Assembly (NCBI GenBank): GCA_029216955.1 | Contig: JANAVB010002199.1 | Coordinates: 11,856,585 to 11,920,584 of the forward strand | Direction of reading: 5' to 3' | Source of the DNA: Iris pallida | Lineage: Eukaryota > Streptophyta > Magnoliopsida > Asparagales > Iridaceae | Length of the DNA: 64,000 nucleotides | Shown: in pieces, positions 1-11,965 of the stretch | Layout: each line of letters begins with the position of its first letter | Numbering within the stretch: the stretch's first letter is position 1 | Program-made: the position numbers and the translations under genes | The notes under the pieces: generated by a model | Database searches by the model: none | What the model saw: only the letters and a program-made list of their open reading frames with translations | What the model was told of the DNA's origin: nothing

Positions 1-1412
1 TATTAGTAACAGGAACAATATTGGCTACCCAATCTGGGTGTTGCTCCTCGCGAATGAAATTACTGGTGATAAGCTTATTCACCTTAGTCTCGAAAGCATC
101 CATGACATCAGGATGGACGCGCTAATGTTGCTATTTGACAGGATTGACATCTGACCGGATGTTAAGTTTGTATATTTTGACTTGCAGTTTAACCCCGGTA
201 TATCTTCATAGCTGCAAGTGAAGACGTCAATTTAATCTTACATAAGATGCACCAAGGATTAGCGGTCTTCTCCGGATAGGCTTTTGCTGATGAAGATCGA
301 TTTGGGCAAAGATTCGACCCCTAAGTCGATTTGCACGACCTCATCGTCGGTAGGGGATCTCGTTGTTTGAAATGTTACTCCCACTTAGTTGAGCCCAAGG
401 TTCTTTTTCAAAGAATTCTAGCGTTTGGTCTTCGTCCTCTGCTGGAGGATATATGGAGGTCATATTGACAGACAACACCTTCCTAAAGACTTGGCCGATG
501 CTAGTATCAGAGTCCCAATTAAGTATTCTGATGAGTGAGAGTGCACCTCAACTTTATCTTCTGAACTCTTCGGGTTTGTTGGGTGCATTACATAGCCTAA
601 TCTATGGCGAGTGCAATTGTAATAATCTTGAGGCTTCCTTTTGGGGCGGGAAGACGTATGGGCAGGCGTCGACCTTTGCCATAGTTTAAGCCTTTATCAT
701 TGTTCAAGTCATAATCTATCTTTTGGATGAGGTGTTTGGCTTGAGCAGAGTAACGATAAATTTGCATCTTTCCCTTATCAGCCTCTGGTTCAGCAGGGAT
801 CAGTTTTGGTGACGCTCCACCCGACTGAAGATAATGGGCTTCTGGTCCTTCTTTCTTGTTGGGACCACGAAGCAAGCTCTATGGGATGAGAGGACCCAGT
901 TTACCACATTAGCGGATGCTATCTATGTTTGTAATGATCCTAAAGGGTTATCTATAGCATATATAACATTCCATTATGCAACATCAGGATCATTCAAAGA
1001 TAACGCTTTATTGATAAAATAGGAATCTTGGTTACTGGGGATTATATCGTCCAGCGACGGTACATCGACATAAGCCGCAATACATTCATATGGCTCATTA
1101 TTTACAACTGATGAAAGTTGTAGAGCCTTTCCCCGTAGTTTGATGACTAGAGGCATTTAGGACCCTGAAGAGGGACAGTTCTTTCTTGATGGCGATCGTA
1201 GGGCTCTCTAGGGAAGTTTGACCACAAGCGACTATTGTGGCTTTCCATGAAGCTTGGCCGTGAGAGGCACTTGAGTCCTGTTTGGGAGTTCGACCACCAG
1301 TTGAGCTGCTGATTGGGGAGCACGCCCCTTGAGACAAACGCTGACAGGCTTATCCGAAGTTACCTTTGCTTCTGCCTCATCGTCAGCGTCAACGACTGGC
1401 TCTTCTTGACGG
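1..1412 (-). pseudogene. RT-A: Tat-lineage gypsy pol fragment (protease tail, G-patch-like segment, start of RT)
   Basis: Read on the minus strand this is decayed Tat-type polyprotein that runs off the left edge. At 875-600 it encodes GLNYGKGRR, the same G-patch-like motif that RT-F carries near 32130. At 100-1 it encodes IREEQHPDWVANIVPV, the start of the reverse transcriptase finger region, also present in RT-F near 32790. A protease-to-RT linker with PLVIKLRG lies near 1150. Stops and frame changes are frequent, so it is a dead copy. The same strand and the complementary gag content at 19660-21105 suggest one element later split by insertions, although the protease body and gag end are missing. 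The short plus-strand ORFs here are shadows. Confidence 0.8.
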
Positions 1413-2420
1413 TGTCACCACCATAATCCTAGATAGGGTTATTTCTATCATTTTTATATTATTAATATATTTTGTATATTTATTTAATTAATTATAGTGA
1501 TGGTTGTATTTGTTAGTAGACTAGCATATTTATTGGATGAATGGTTAGTGAACCCATTTAGACTTGTCATGACACTTGGACCAACATATTAGGCTAGCCT
1601 CATTTAGGGTCATTTAAGTCATTCCATGTCATGAATAGGGATTAGACTAATTACCAAATTAGATTAGAAGATTCCTTCGATTAACCAAGCCATTATGACA
1701 ACCTAGGAGGGCATTATGGTCACTTCATATTAGCATGGAAGGGTTATTAGTGGTCGTCCCTAGCTAGAAGAGAGAGCACTCTCTTCATTCTTTATTTGCA
1801 CATTTTCTAAAGCTTGGTGTTCTTCCCTAAAATTATTTCATTCCTCCATCAACTTTCCATCAAATCATTCCCAATCATTCCAAACCATTCCCTACTATTC
1901 ATCTAAGGTGTCTAGAAGCTTTGGAGATAAGGAGCACAAGGAGAGGGAGCTTGGACTAGAAGCTTGTGTCCCAACCATGTTCGAATTGTGTCCACCGAGC
2001 TTTACATTAGGAATTCAACTTCCAATAGGTATACATCTAGTTTCTTCCTATTTCTAGACTCTAATTGTGCGTTTTGACCATTAGGAACCCACCCATGGAC
2101 TAGGGGTACCTATAGGAGGAAGAACTATGCTCTAATGACCCTTTGTGTAGAAGTTATAGTGACTTTTTGTGCCATTTTCGGAAAATTTGAGAATGGTTTA
2201 CCAACTGTTTGTCATTTGGTTTGATAGGCTAAATAGACTTGTAATTGTTGTATGTGGTTAGATACGTGTCCACAAATGGATACGAGTAGGTTGCGTCATG
2301 ATATTCTAGGATACTGAGTCAATTTGGAGGGATTTTCCTCCGACACTTTTGACACTCATGTCATATTCTACATGACACATTGTACTAGCTAGACACTACT
2401 CTAATTAGTCTCTAATTATC
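1413..2420 (+). repeat. LTR-G: truncated plus-oriented gypsy LTR fragment
   Basis: The block begins TGTCACCACCATAAT, closely resembling the start of the RT-D LTR read on its own strand (TGTCACTACCACATT). It has no coding capacity and carries a CT-rich leader-like stretch (AGAGAGCACTCTCTTC near 1772) in plus orientation. It stops abruptly where RT-D reverse transcriptase begins, so its right end is lost. No PBS, PPT or target-site duplication can be matched. The LTR identity is inferred from similarity to the neighbouring family. Confidence 0.55.
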
Positions 2421-2423
2421 ATT

Positions 2424-3413
2424 TTAGACTTGCTCATGTGTTTTGGTTAGATTCGGACAATGTTTCGTAAAATCCTGCACAAATCTCCTATAATATCCTG
2501 TCAGCCCCAAGAAACTGCGGATCTCTGCAACTGAAGTCGGCGCTGCCCATGCCTCAACTGCTACGATCTTCTTGGGGTCAACTGAGATCCCATCTCCAGT
2601 CACCACATGCCCCAAAAAGTCAACCCGGTCCAAGAAGAACTCACACTTGGAGAGCTTCCCATAAAGCTGCTCCTTCCTGAGAGTCTCCAGCACTATCCTC
2701 AAATGCTCCTCGTGCTCCTCCTTAGTCTTGGAATATACCAAGATGTCGTCAATAAACACCACCACAAACTGATCCATGTACTGGTGGAACACCTTGTTCA
2801 TTAGGTTCATAAACACTGCTGGTGCATTGCTTAGCCCAAACGGCATAACCAAAAACTCAAACTGCCCGTACCGCATCCTGAAAGCGGTCTTGGGAATATC
2901 CTCCCCCTTCACCTTAACCTGGTGATATCCTGACCTCAGATAAATCTTGGAAAATACCCGAGCTCCGCTCAACAGGTCAAAAAGATCGTTGATCCGCGGC
3001 AGTGGGTATCTGTTCTTGATCATGAGGTTGTTGAGTGCCCTATAGTCAATACACATCCGTACTAACCCATCCTTCTTCGGCACAAACAATACTGGTGCAC
3101 CCCATGGCGAGGAACACGAACGGATGAAGCCCTTGTCCTGCAGCTCATCCACCTGCTTCTTCAGCTCCACCAACTCACTGTTGTTCACCCGATAGACATG
3201 CTGAGAGATGGGTTCCGCTCCTGGAACCAAGTCTATCAAGAACTCAATGTCTCTGTCTAGTGGTAATCCAGGCAACTCCTCTGGAAAAACATCCATATAC
3301 TCTGCTATCAAGGGGTGTGGAATCGTTTGCTCCTCAACCGAGACTCCGTAGAAAACCCCGGTGCTTTGCTCCGCCTGACGTCTGGAGTACTCGAACTCTG
3401 GCTCCCCCGGCAC
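2424..3413 (-). pseudogene. RT-D reverse transcriptase (truncated)
   Basis: This is a 329-residue open stretch of gypsy reverse transcriptase, the enzyme that copies element RNA into DNA in the virus-like particle. It contains the finger motif [20 protein letters not shown], the DYRALN block, the MPFGLSNAP block, the catalytic FIDDILVYS box (YVDD family) and the thumb [11 protein letters not shown]. It stops after DFTK with an unrelated tail, which marks the deletion breakpoint at 2421. RNase H should follow and does not. It reads on from the protease upstream, as expected for one polyprotein. Confidence 0.9.
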
Positions 3414-3776
3414 TCAGAAGAGAACTCTACCCCCTCTGCAATCAATGCTGGCGTAGTGCCTGCTCAACCAATCCATACCGAGTACTATATCGTAGTTCGG
3501 CAATGGCATTACGAGCAGGCTCACCTCCAACTTACGGCCTTCCAGAACAACACTCCGACCCTTACAAACATAACTCACGAGGATAAGGCCACCCCCGGTC
3601 GTTATCTTGTAAGTCCTAGGCAACGATTCAGCTGTGATATCGTATCTAATCGCAAATGATACTGATATGAAGCTATACGAAGTACCGAAATCGAATAATA
3701 CAAAAGCTAGATTAGAGTCGAGAAGAACCGAACCTGCGATCAGCTCTCCTATCACCTCTGTATCTCCGGCCGCCAT
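3414..3776 (-). pseudogene. RT-D aspartic protease
   Basis: Retropepsin-like segment between gag and RT. The active-site loop reads LFDFGTSYSFIS where the family has D-S/T-G-A/S, so the middle catalytic-loop residue is Phe instead of Ser/Thr. The downstream flap and MDWL motif (YDIVLGMDWLSRH) and the following YASIDC are typical of plant chromovirus proteases. The aspartate is kept, but the loop change suggests an inactive enzyme. It is joined to RT without a stop. Confidence 0.85.
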
Positions 3777-5044
3777 GGTGAAAGCTCACCCCTGCTGGCC
3801 TCTCCTGGCCTGCTGGTGGTGCTGGACGAACCTCTGCTGCTGTGTCGGCAGGGCCGATTCCCTCTGCTAGCCTGCTAGAGCTCTGACTGCTGCTCCCTGA
3901 GCTGCTCGTCCCTTGCAACACTCCCTCATCTGGTGGTCTGCTGAACCATACAGCAGGCACTGGCCCAGTCTCTTCCGGCACTCATTGGTGACATGCCCGG
4001 GCTTCTTGCAGTAAGCACAAGTGATAACATGTCTCTGGCTCTGCTGGTGTTGTCTCGGCTGCTGCTGCTGTCTCTGCTGGAATGGCTGCGGCTGGAACTG
4101 CCTCAGCTGCTGGTGCTAAAAGTAAGGCCTCTTGGCCTGGCCTCCGCTGCTGCTGCCCCCAATTGGGTCTCGCCCCCTCTTGAGCCTCTGCTCAAGATCA
4201 TCCTCAGCCAATAAGGCTCCCGTTAAAATCTCCTCAAAAGTGGCATCTCTGTTGTCCTTGGTCAAGGACTTGACTTCCTTGACCAGACCCTTCCGGAACC
4301 TCTGGGCCTTCGTCGTCTCGCTCAAGCCCTCTATGAATCTGCCGAGGTGGCGAACTCCTCTACGTACTCCTCCACTGACAGGCTCCCCTGAACTAAGCTC
4401 TCGAACTGCGACTCCAAGGCTCGAAGTGCTGAATCTGGAAAGCACTTCTTCTTGAAGAAGCCCTTGAACTTCTCCCAGGTCTGCCCAGCTACCCCCACCC
4501 TGGGGTCTGACTGATACCAGGTGCAAGCAAGATCTCACATCCGGCTAGCTGCTGCATCTATCTGGAGATCTACCGGTATCCGGGCCAGGCGAAAGATCTC
4601 CTCTATATGCTTGATCTACTCATCAGCATATAGAATCCCCTCCGTCCCCAGGAAGTCTCTGGGCCTCATCTTCTGGAACTGCTCTATCTCCGGTGTCCTC
4701 GGCTGCTGAACCACTGGTCGAACTGCGACTGTCGTAAGGGCCAACTCCATGCCTCTGTCCTGTCAGGCCTGCTGTCGGTCCATAAACTGCTGGAAGTAAG
4801 CGAACATCTGTGCCGCATCCACGTATCCTGTAGGCGGCGGCTACTGGAACTGCATCTCTGGGATGACTGGGTCCTGTCTCCTAGCTGGTGGAGGCATACC
4901 CCCTGCTGCTGCTGCTGCTGAAGCCCCAATACGAGCAGAGGTGGCAGGAGATGCAGTCTCCTGTCCGTGCTGAACTGGCTGAGAGGTAGCAGTCCCCTCT
5001 ATAGCATTCCCATGAATGGTACGCTGCGACCGCGTCTCCACCAT
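3777..5044 (-). pseudogene. RT-D gag (frameshifted)
   Basis: Nucleocapsid/capsid precursor. The likely start is the ATG at 5044 (MVETRSQRTI), about 240 bp inside the LTR. A Gln/Ala/Pro-rich N-terminus precedes a capsid part scattered over more than one frame. Near 4010-3930 two zinc knuckles are visible: CAYCKKPGHVTNEC (CX2CX4HX4C) and a second one with one Cys replaced by Tyr (CLLYGSADHQMREC). Frame changes between 4700 and 4100 make it non-functional. Confidence 0.8.
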
Positions 5045-5287
5045 CCTGAAGACAGACCAACAAGAATATCAATTTCTGAGAAAGAAGCGATATAACAAAG
5101 GCGGAAAGTTAAAATTCAAAAGAATCAATTGACAATAAGGATTTAGATGGCAATAAAAGAGTTTTTCCTAATGTGATTGAGTACCTTGAAAACTAATGTC
5201 CTATATCCTACTGCAGGCTGTAGTGATACTCTAGTTCGAATACCACTACACTTCTAGTCTAGACCTGCATGGGCCACCACTAAAAAT
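5045..5287 (-). promoter_or_regulatory. RT-D untranslated leader with conserved TGGTGGCCCATGCAGG motif
   Basis: The segment lies between the LTR end (TGACA, 5288) and the gag ATG. A few bases inside the LTR the minus strand reads TAGTGGTGGCCCATGCAGG. The same motif follows the 5' LTR of RT-E (23846-23865) and, in degraded form, that of RT-B (about 16340-16362). It sits where a primer binding site belongs, but I could not match it to a tRNA 3' end. Confidence 0.5.
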
Positions 5288-8200
5288 GTGTCACGACCCG
5301 CACCCTAGAGTAAGGGTATAAGACGTGGGTACGTCCAGCCTACGCCGTAGTGTCGGTGGTAGAATGCTGTCCTAGGTCACAACATCAAACAATATAATGC
5401 TAAGCAGTTTATACTCCCCGAATTGGGGTGACATAGCAGAATGTAAACTCAATCACAACTAAGGAAGAAGAAGCACGATATGATATAGAACTCAAGGAAA
5501 TACAGATGATCAAAAGAGTCTAAGATAACATCTCCGCAAATATCTAGAAATACAAGTCTCAACTACTGAATATGAAAGAATATATACAACCCAGATATCA
5601 AGACAGAAATAAAGTCTAACTAAACTAGTCTCAAGACAACATAAGTAAGATAAAGCCTAACTAAACTAGTCTAGGCAGTAGGGGTAAAGTCATCAGCTAG
5701 AGCTGGGTCCTCCTGAGAGTCCAGCTCACAAGTGTCGTCTAGGGTTACCCCGTAGAAGGTATCCACACAGGCCTCCTCCTCGTCTTCTGTAATATTTTCA
5801 ACAGGTCCAGTCAGGACAGGAGCGAGCATAATACATCTCAACAGATCATAGCAGGTTAGAAAATATAATCATGTAGTAAAGTAAGATACTTGAACTGAAG
5901 AAAATACAGTATATAAACAGAGAAAGAACTGTAATAGAAATATTTACTATAAATAGAGAACTAACAGTGGCTAGTGAGTCAGAGTACAATATAGACATGT
6001 AAATGGCATAGGATGATTCTGATGCTACACTATAGAATGATTCTGATGCTACACTACTTGGATATTATTCACATGTCTACTTCTACTCCCCCGTACCCCC
6101 AATCAATACACAAGGATCCAACCAGGTTATGTTATGATTCATGTAACGGCCTCCGAAGGGTGATACATGATAGTCCCATAAATAGGGATTCTAGGAAGCC
6201 CAATAAATGGGGGATTCAAGGAAGACTTTGTGATCATGAGAGTACATGTCACAAGTGATTCAATGAACCATGAAGCATAGTGATACACCATGTAAGTGAA
6301 ACGCACAAAACATGTAGTATCCGATGCTCCCTGAAGGGATAACATCTCAAGAAGGGATGTATATAGTACTAATCCGTGTGACCAACGTGACAGTATCAAG
6401 TAAAGTAATTTAAAGCAGGAAAATAATTCTAAGCAGGATATAAAATGATCAGAGAATGTACTCGCCTGGTATCTGAGTGTCCGGATGAAATGTACTGTCC
6501 GAGGAGAGGTGTCTGGCTCCTAATTAGAACAGCACAAGTCACAACAAGTCTAAAATGATAACAAGATGCAATTCAATGCATTCTAAATGAATCTAGGTCA
6601 ATCTAGGCCAAGGTCAACTCTTGGTCAACTCTGGTCAACCCTAGAAGTCAAACTAGGTCAACTATGGTCAAACTAGGTCTAACAAGTCTAAATTAGGTCA
6701 AACAAGTTATTCTAGGTCTAAACAAGTCTAGGTTATGTTAAACTAGGTTTAACAATCATTCTAAGTCTCAACAAGTCTATATTGGTCTAACTAGTCTACA
6801 TTAGTCTATATTAGGTCACACAAACCTACACTAGCTAGTACACACCACTTCAAGGCTGTCCAAGCCTAAATCAAGCCAACACACATATTTATACACATAT
6901 ATCCACACACTACACACATCATCCATATCATATAGTTAGGCATACATACACTATACATATACTAAGCCTACATACATATATATATATATACATTACATTA
7001 TATTATACTACACTATACTACATATACTTTATAAAGATGTATGTGCATAGAGAGGTAGAGAGTGAAGAGAGTGACAATGTGTGTGTACATGTGAAATGAG
7101 AACAAAGTGTAAAGGGAAATGAGTTAGAGTAGAGTGTAGAAAAGTGTGTTGTGAGTGTCAAATGTCATATGTGTGTACATAGAGTGATACGAGGGGGCAG
7201 TCCATTTCTGGACAGTTGGTGTGTGTAGGATGTGTGTGTTAGAGTGTCAATGGTTAACTGTGTGTGTGACAGTGTCAAGGAATTATAACAGTGAAGGGTG
7301 AATCATAAAACAGTGCGAGAGTGACTGTTATGGTGTGAGGGAATGAAATTAATACACAGTTCAGTTAAAACAGGGAAGGAAACCAATTTATTTTTTTCTC
7401 AGTTTTTAGTCCAAACTTCAAATCCCCATTTTCGAATCAAATGACCATCAAATCAACCCAAATTTGACCCATAGCTAGAATACATGTAGGAGAACTATAT
7501 TAGGGTTTTAAATCATTCTAATAACAGTACTGAATAGGTAAATTTTGATGCTCAAATTCGAATTTGAAATCTGGAATATACAGTAAAAAACACTATTTTC
7601 AGGAAAATAGAGTAAATAAGAAATTGATATATAAAACATGTTAAAATGTTAAATAAACGGTTGGTAATGATAGTCAATAATGTGCTCATGTCTAACATGA
7701 TGTTCGTGTCCCACCACGCTGACACAACGTGTCCAAAACAAATAAAACTCAAATCGAGCACAACTGGACACTGTACAGCAGTGCAGTCTCGTGCGTGTGT
7801 GCACGCGTGTCGTGCACTCGACATAGGCTAAACTAGGCCTCGTGCTTACAGTCCTAGGTTTGCCTAGGATCCAGCTACCTACGTGTTACCCTGTACCGCC
7901 GTGTCGAATCGTATAGACGTGTCCAAACACGCGTATTAGGACGCGATTCCCGTGCGCACTGTACAGTATAAAATCAGTGCGACGCTGATTTCTCCTTCGA
8001 CACACCACGTGGTCATCTAAAACTTGATATGTGGTGTGTTAGACACTGTCCCAAGGTGTCCATGAAGTTTCATGTGTCCCCGTGTCCTACCCAGTGAGCA
8101 TTTGGCCCCGAGTAGCAGGACACGAAAACCCTTCGTGTGCGGCCGTGTCCAGTGAGCAAAATACGACACAAATCGATCAAAAATCAACTCAGTCAAATGG

Positions 8201-9112
8201 AATCCCGTAAACAAGATCTAGATCTAGATTCCTATTCAAAAATAATTCGAAAACCAAATCGAAATGCCCTTTGGGGCATTTCATCAAACACCTTGCCTAT
8301 GGGACTGATACGTGTCCATTTAGGACACGAAATGGACAAGAAACCTAGGTTTAGCTATACCTACAGTTAGAGTAGACCTAGGGTTTTCTAAATATGCAAA
8401 GAAAACTAGAATTTAATGGTGTTTAGATGGTTTTACCTATTGGTGTCCAAATGCAAGAAAAGCTTCAATAGGGGGGTTCTCCTTGCTAGCAAATAGCTCC
8501 AAGTTGTCCCAAAGCTGAGATTTTTCTCAATAAACAGTAAGAGGAAGACAATTAGAATCTAATGCAATTTGTTTGAGGGAAAAAGGAATTAAAATGGAAT
8601 TTTTATGAATTAATGAAGTTGGAAAAATACCTCTTCTTTAAACTTGATCTTTCCTAAAAGAGGCTAGCCCTAAATGGAAGAGACTACTTATAGGGTGGAA
8701 ATCCCTAGGCTAGTGGCCGGCCAACTAAGTTAGGGTTAGGTTTTGGCAATAGCTAATGGGCTTTGGGCTTTGTTTCATAAGTTAAGGCTATGTGATTTTC
8801 TATTGATCCCAAAACCATAAGTCATGACTTATGACTTATCTATTCTATCGTTAACATGAGTCTAATGACTAACCATGGGTTAACTCTAGTCTAACTAGGG
8901 TTACATGAACTAGCCAAGTCCAAACACAACTAGGGTTAGCTTCTAGGTTAGTCTACCAAAGTCAATGCTAGTCAAAGTCAACCTAGTCAACCATCATTCA
9001 AATAATTCCAAAATAAATTCTAAAAATTCCCATAAATTCAATTAAATTATAATAAATTCAAATAACCTCAAAAATAACAAAAATACCCTTAAACTAGAAA
9101 TGTGGTAGTGAC
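5288..9112 (-). repeat. RT-D 5' LTR (3825 bp)
   Basis: On the plus strand the LTR starts TGTCACGACCCGC and ends GGTAGTGACA; on its own strand it starts TGTCACTACC and ends in TGACA. The inside edge carries the leader and gag, and the outside edge cuts RT-C integrase. The 5288 end is clearly similar to the RT-B LTR end at 16367: both contain the segment AGCCTACGCCG followed by AGTGTCGG and AATGCTGTC. No ORF of substance lies inside. AT-rich and TG-rich low-complexity stretches occupy about 6890-7350. Confidence 0.85.
6590..6850. repeat. Degenerate short tandem repeat inside RT-D LTR
   Basis: About 260 bp of loosely repeated AGGTCAA, TAGGTCTAA and ACAAGTCTA units, roughly 10-20 bp each, grade into CA/TA-rich sequence at 6880-7020. 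It lies within the LTR and is non-coding. Confidence 0.7.
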
Positions 9113-9780
9113 AGAGCCATCTGAATGCTCGACTGATAACTGTTGTTATACGCAAGCTCCACAAGCGGTAAATGCGTATCCCAACTAGTCTTTAAATCGA
9201 TTACGCACAGACGCAATATAACCTCTAAGATTTGATTTACCCTCTCTGTCTGACCGTCTATTTGGGGGTGATACGCAGAACTAAAGTTTAGTTTGGTCCC
9301 CATCGCCGCTTGTAGGCTCGTCCAAAAATGCGATAGGAATCGCCCGTCTCTGTCCGAAATTATTGAGGCCGGTACCCCATGTAGTCGAACAATCTCGTCG
9401 AAGTAGATTTGTGCTAACCGATCGATGCTCCATCCTACTTTAATTGCGATAAAGTGAGCCGACTTGGTCAATCTATCAACAATGACCCAAATCGCATTAT
9501 TCCCTCGCGACGTCTTCAAAAATCCCATAGTGAAATCCATCGAGATATTGTCCCACTTCCACTCGAGAATGACGAGGTTCTGCAACTTTCCGCCTGGCCT
9601 TTGGTGTTCTGCCTTCACTTGCTGACATGCCATATACTGCGATATGAAAGTAGCCACGTCTTTCTTCATGTCATGCCAACAAAAGTTTGAGCTCAAGTCC
9701 TTGTACATCTTGGTGCTCCCAGGATGTAACGAGTACTTCGCATAATGTGCCTCTGTCAGAATTTCTTTTCTGAGTTAGGC
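9113..9780 (-). pseudogene. RT-C integrase (interrupted by RT-D)
   Basis: Integrase joins the cDNA to host DNA. A 204-residue open stretch (9708-9094) covers the end of the zinc domain (CQQVKAEHQ, second Cys pair) and the catalytic core with DDE residues: D in WDNISMDF, D in SDRDGRF and E in GQTERVNQ. It ends at IQMA, exactly where family members continue PFEALYG, because the RT-D LTR starts there. The last residues of the apparent ORF are LTR sequence. A stop near 9777 separates it from the upstream zinc-binding part. Confidence 0.9.
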
Positions 9781-11420
9781 ATTTTTAGGAATGTAGAGCC
9801 TTTCCTTTAGTCGCATCGTCCCGTCTCCGTCTTCCGCAAAGTCAGTCGTCCTTCCTGTTGAAATCAGCTCGCATATCTTCTTCAGGAATGAGTCATCCTT
9901 CTGTGCCATCTTTATCTTGCTAAGCAGGCTCGATCCTAACTTCAACTAAGCTAGGTGTAGGTTTCGATTCTCAATTCTGAGTTCGATACCCATCGCTTTA
10001 AGGTCTCACTGTATCTCATTATTTATGGCTAGTGAGCCTATAAACATTCTGCTAAGCGCGTCGACTACAACGTTTCCCTTGCCTGGCGTATACTCGATCG
10101 TTAGATCGTAATCTTTTATGAGTTCGAGCCAACGTCGCTGTCGTAGGTTGAGTTCTCATTGCGTAAACAAGTATTTTAGGATTTTAGGATCTGTATAGAT
10201 TCTGTAAGCCACAACATAGATATAGTGCCTCCAGAGTTTCAACACAAATACGATCGTCGCCAATTCTAGGTAATGCGTCGGATAGTTTTTCTCGTGCTGC
10301 TTTAACTGCCGTGAAGCGTAGGAGATGACTTTATCTCTCTGCATGAGTACGCACCCGAGGCCAGTTTTTGATGCATCGCTGAATATCTGAAAGCCTTCTG
10401 GACCATCTGGAAGTGCAAGGATTGGAGCTGAGATGAGCTATTGCTTCAACTCTTGCTGGATTCACAGTCGTCACTCCATTCAAATACTACTCCCTTTTGG
10501 GTGAGGCGAGTCAGAGGAGACGCTACTTTTGAAAAGCTTCGTACGAATCTTCGGTAGTAGCCCGCTAAGCCCAGGAAACTCTGAATTTCGCTAGCCGAGG
10601 TAGGTCATTTCCAATCTACCACCGCTTCAATCTTCTTTGGGTCCACCGTGATACCTTCGACCAAGATTACATGTCCGAGGAATGTCACACTACTCAGCCA
10701 GAACTCGTATTTACTTTGCTTGGCGTATAATTTGTTTTCACACAGAGTCTGCAATACCGTCTTCAAGTATTCTGTATGCTCTTCTCGATTCTTTGAGTAG
10801 ACAAGGATATCGTCGATGAACATGACTACAGATTTGTTAATTTGAGGTCGGAAGACTCGGTTCATCAGATCCATGAAAGAGGCTGGGGCATTCGTCAAAC
10901 TGAACGACATGACTTGGAATTCATAATGACCATATCGAGTGCGAAAGACAGACTTCGATACGTCGTCGGACTTGATCTTTAACTGATGATAGCCTAAACG
11001 AAGATTGATTTTTGAAAATATTACCTTACCTTGCAGTTGGTCAAATAAGTCATCGATTTATGGCAAAGGATACTTGTTCCGCATGGTCGTCTTGTTGAGT
11101 TCCCGATAGTTGATGCATAGCCGCATCGATCCATCCTTCTTCTTTACAAACAATACGGGAGCTCCCCACAGAAAGATGCTAGGGCGAATAAATTCACGGT
11201 CTAACAACTCTTATAATTGTACCTTCAGCTCCTTCAGTTCTGCTGGAGCCATTCGGTAAGGCACCTTTGATATCGACTGTGTATCTGGAAAGGTGTCGAT
11301 GCTGAATTCTATTTCTCGATTCGACGGCATTCCGGGCACCTCGTCAGGGAAAATATCGGGAAAATTTGCTACAACCTCAGTCTGTATTATGCTTGTATTA
11401 TCCTTCTGCGTGTCTCGAAC
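9781..11420 (-). pseudogene. RT-C reverse transcriptase and RNase H
   Basis: RT blocks are visible across several broken frames: the RT core at 10910-10605 with [16 protein letters not shown], the catalytic FIDDILVYS box and FLGHVI. An RNase H segment at 10344-10156 has [17 protein letters not shown] and [15 protein letters not shown]. Upstream RT fingers continue to about 11260. The order and spacing fit a plant gypsy pol. Stops and frameshifts between these pieces make it inactive. Confidence 0.85.
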
Positions 11421-11965
11421 TTATGCCAAGTATCTCGCACAGCCGGAACGCAACATACGCCTCACCGATATTGTCGATACCATCATTGCCGTCTTCGAGA
11501 CAGTACTACACGAATATAAGAACTCTGTCTCACCAGAAAGGCGAAACACCACTCTATTCTCAGCGTACTCGATCATTGCATGACAAGCACCCAACCAATC
11601 CATGCATAGGATTATATCGTACTCTTTGATGTCTAGTACGACGGCATCCAAGGATAGATTTTTTTTCTCCGATACAAATGTGGCCATTCCTATAAATAAA
11701 GTTTTGCAGGCATATCGACTCCCGACGGAGTGCTAACACTAATGTCTATACCTAGCGATTGCATGGTTATTTTATTTTCATTCGCATAATCAGAAGATAT
11801 AAAACTGTGCGTCGCACCCGAATCGAATAGTACTCGAGCAGGTATATTTTTTAGAGTAATATACTTGTTACAACAGTATCGGATACGAACGGCTCGTCCC
11901 GAGTTAGTGCATAAACTCGGCCTTAAGCTCTGTGGTGTTGATTCTGCGGGTTGACGACACCGCAT
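11421..11965 (-). pseudogene. RT-C aspartic protease
   Basis: The active-site loop VLFDSGATHSFIS is intact near 11830, and the downstream YDIILCMDWLGACHA is near 11620, where Cys replaces the usual Gly before MDWL. The two halves are separated by a stop at about 11690. They fit between the gag zinc knuckle and RT. Confidence 0.85.

Larger units (their letters stand above)
2421..9112 (-). mobile_element. RT-D: 3'-truncated Ty3/gypsy retrotransposon (Tekay/Del-like), inserted in RT-C integrase
   Basis: The minus-strand order is 5' LTR (9112-5288), leader, gag, protease and reverse transcriptase. The element breaks off at about 2421, so RNase H, integrase and the 3' LTR are absent. The right border is sharp: LTR terminus GTGACA at 9112, followed directly by RT-C integrase coding at its conserved QMA motif. 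This makes RT-D the youngest layer of its cluster. The expected left duplication was lost with the deleted 3' half. The Tekay/Del assignment is by general protein resemblance only. Confidence 0.85.

Noticed and set aside
453..1337. Plus-strand ORFs at the left edge
   Set aside because: Shadows of the minus-strand RT-A pol frame, which shows recognisable Tat motifs.
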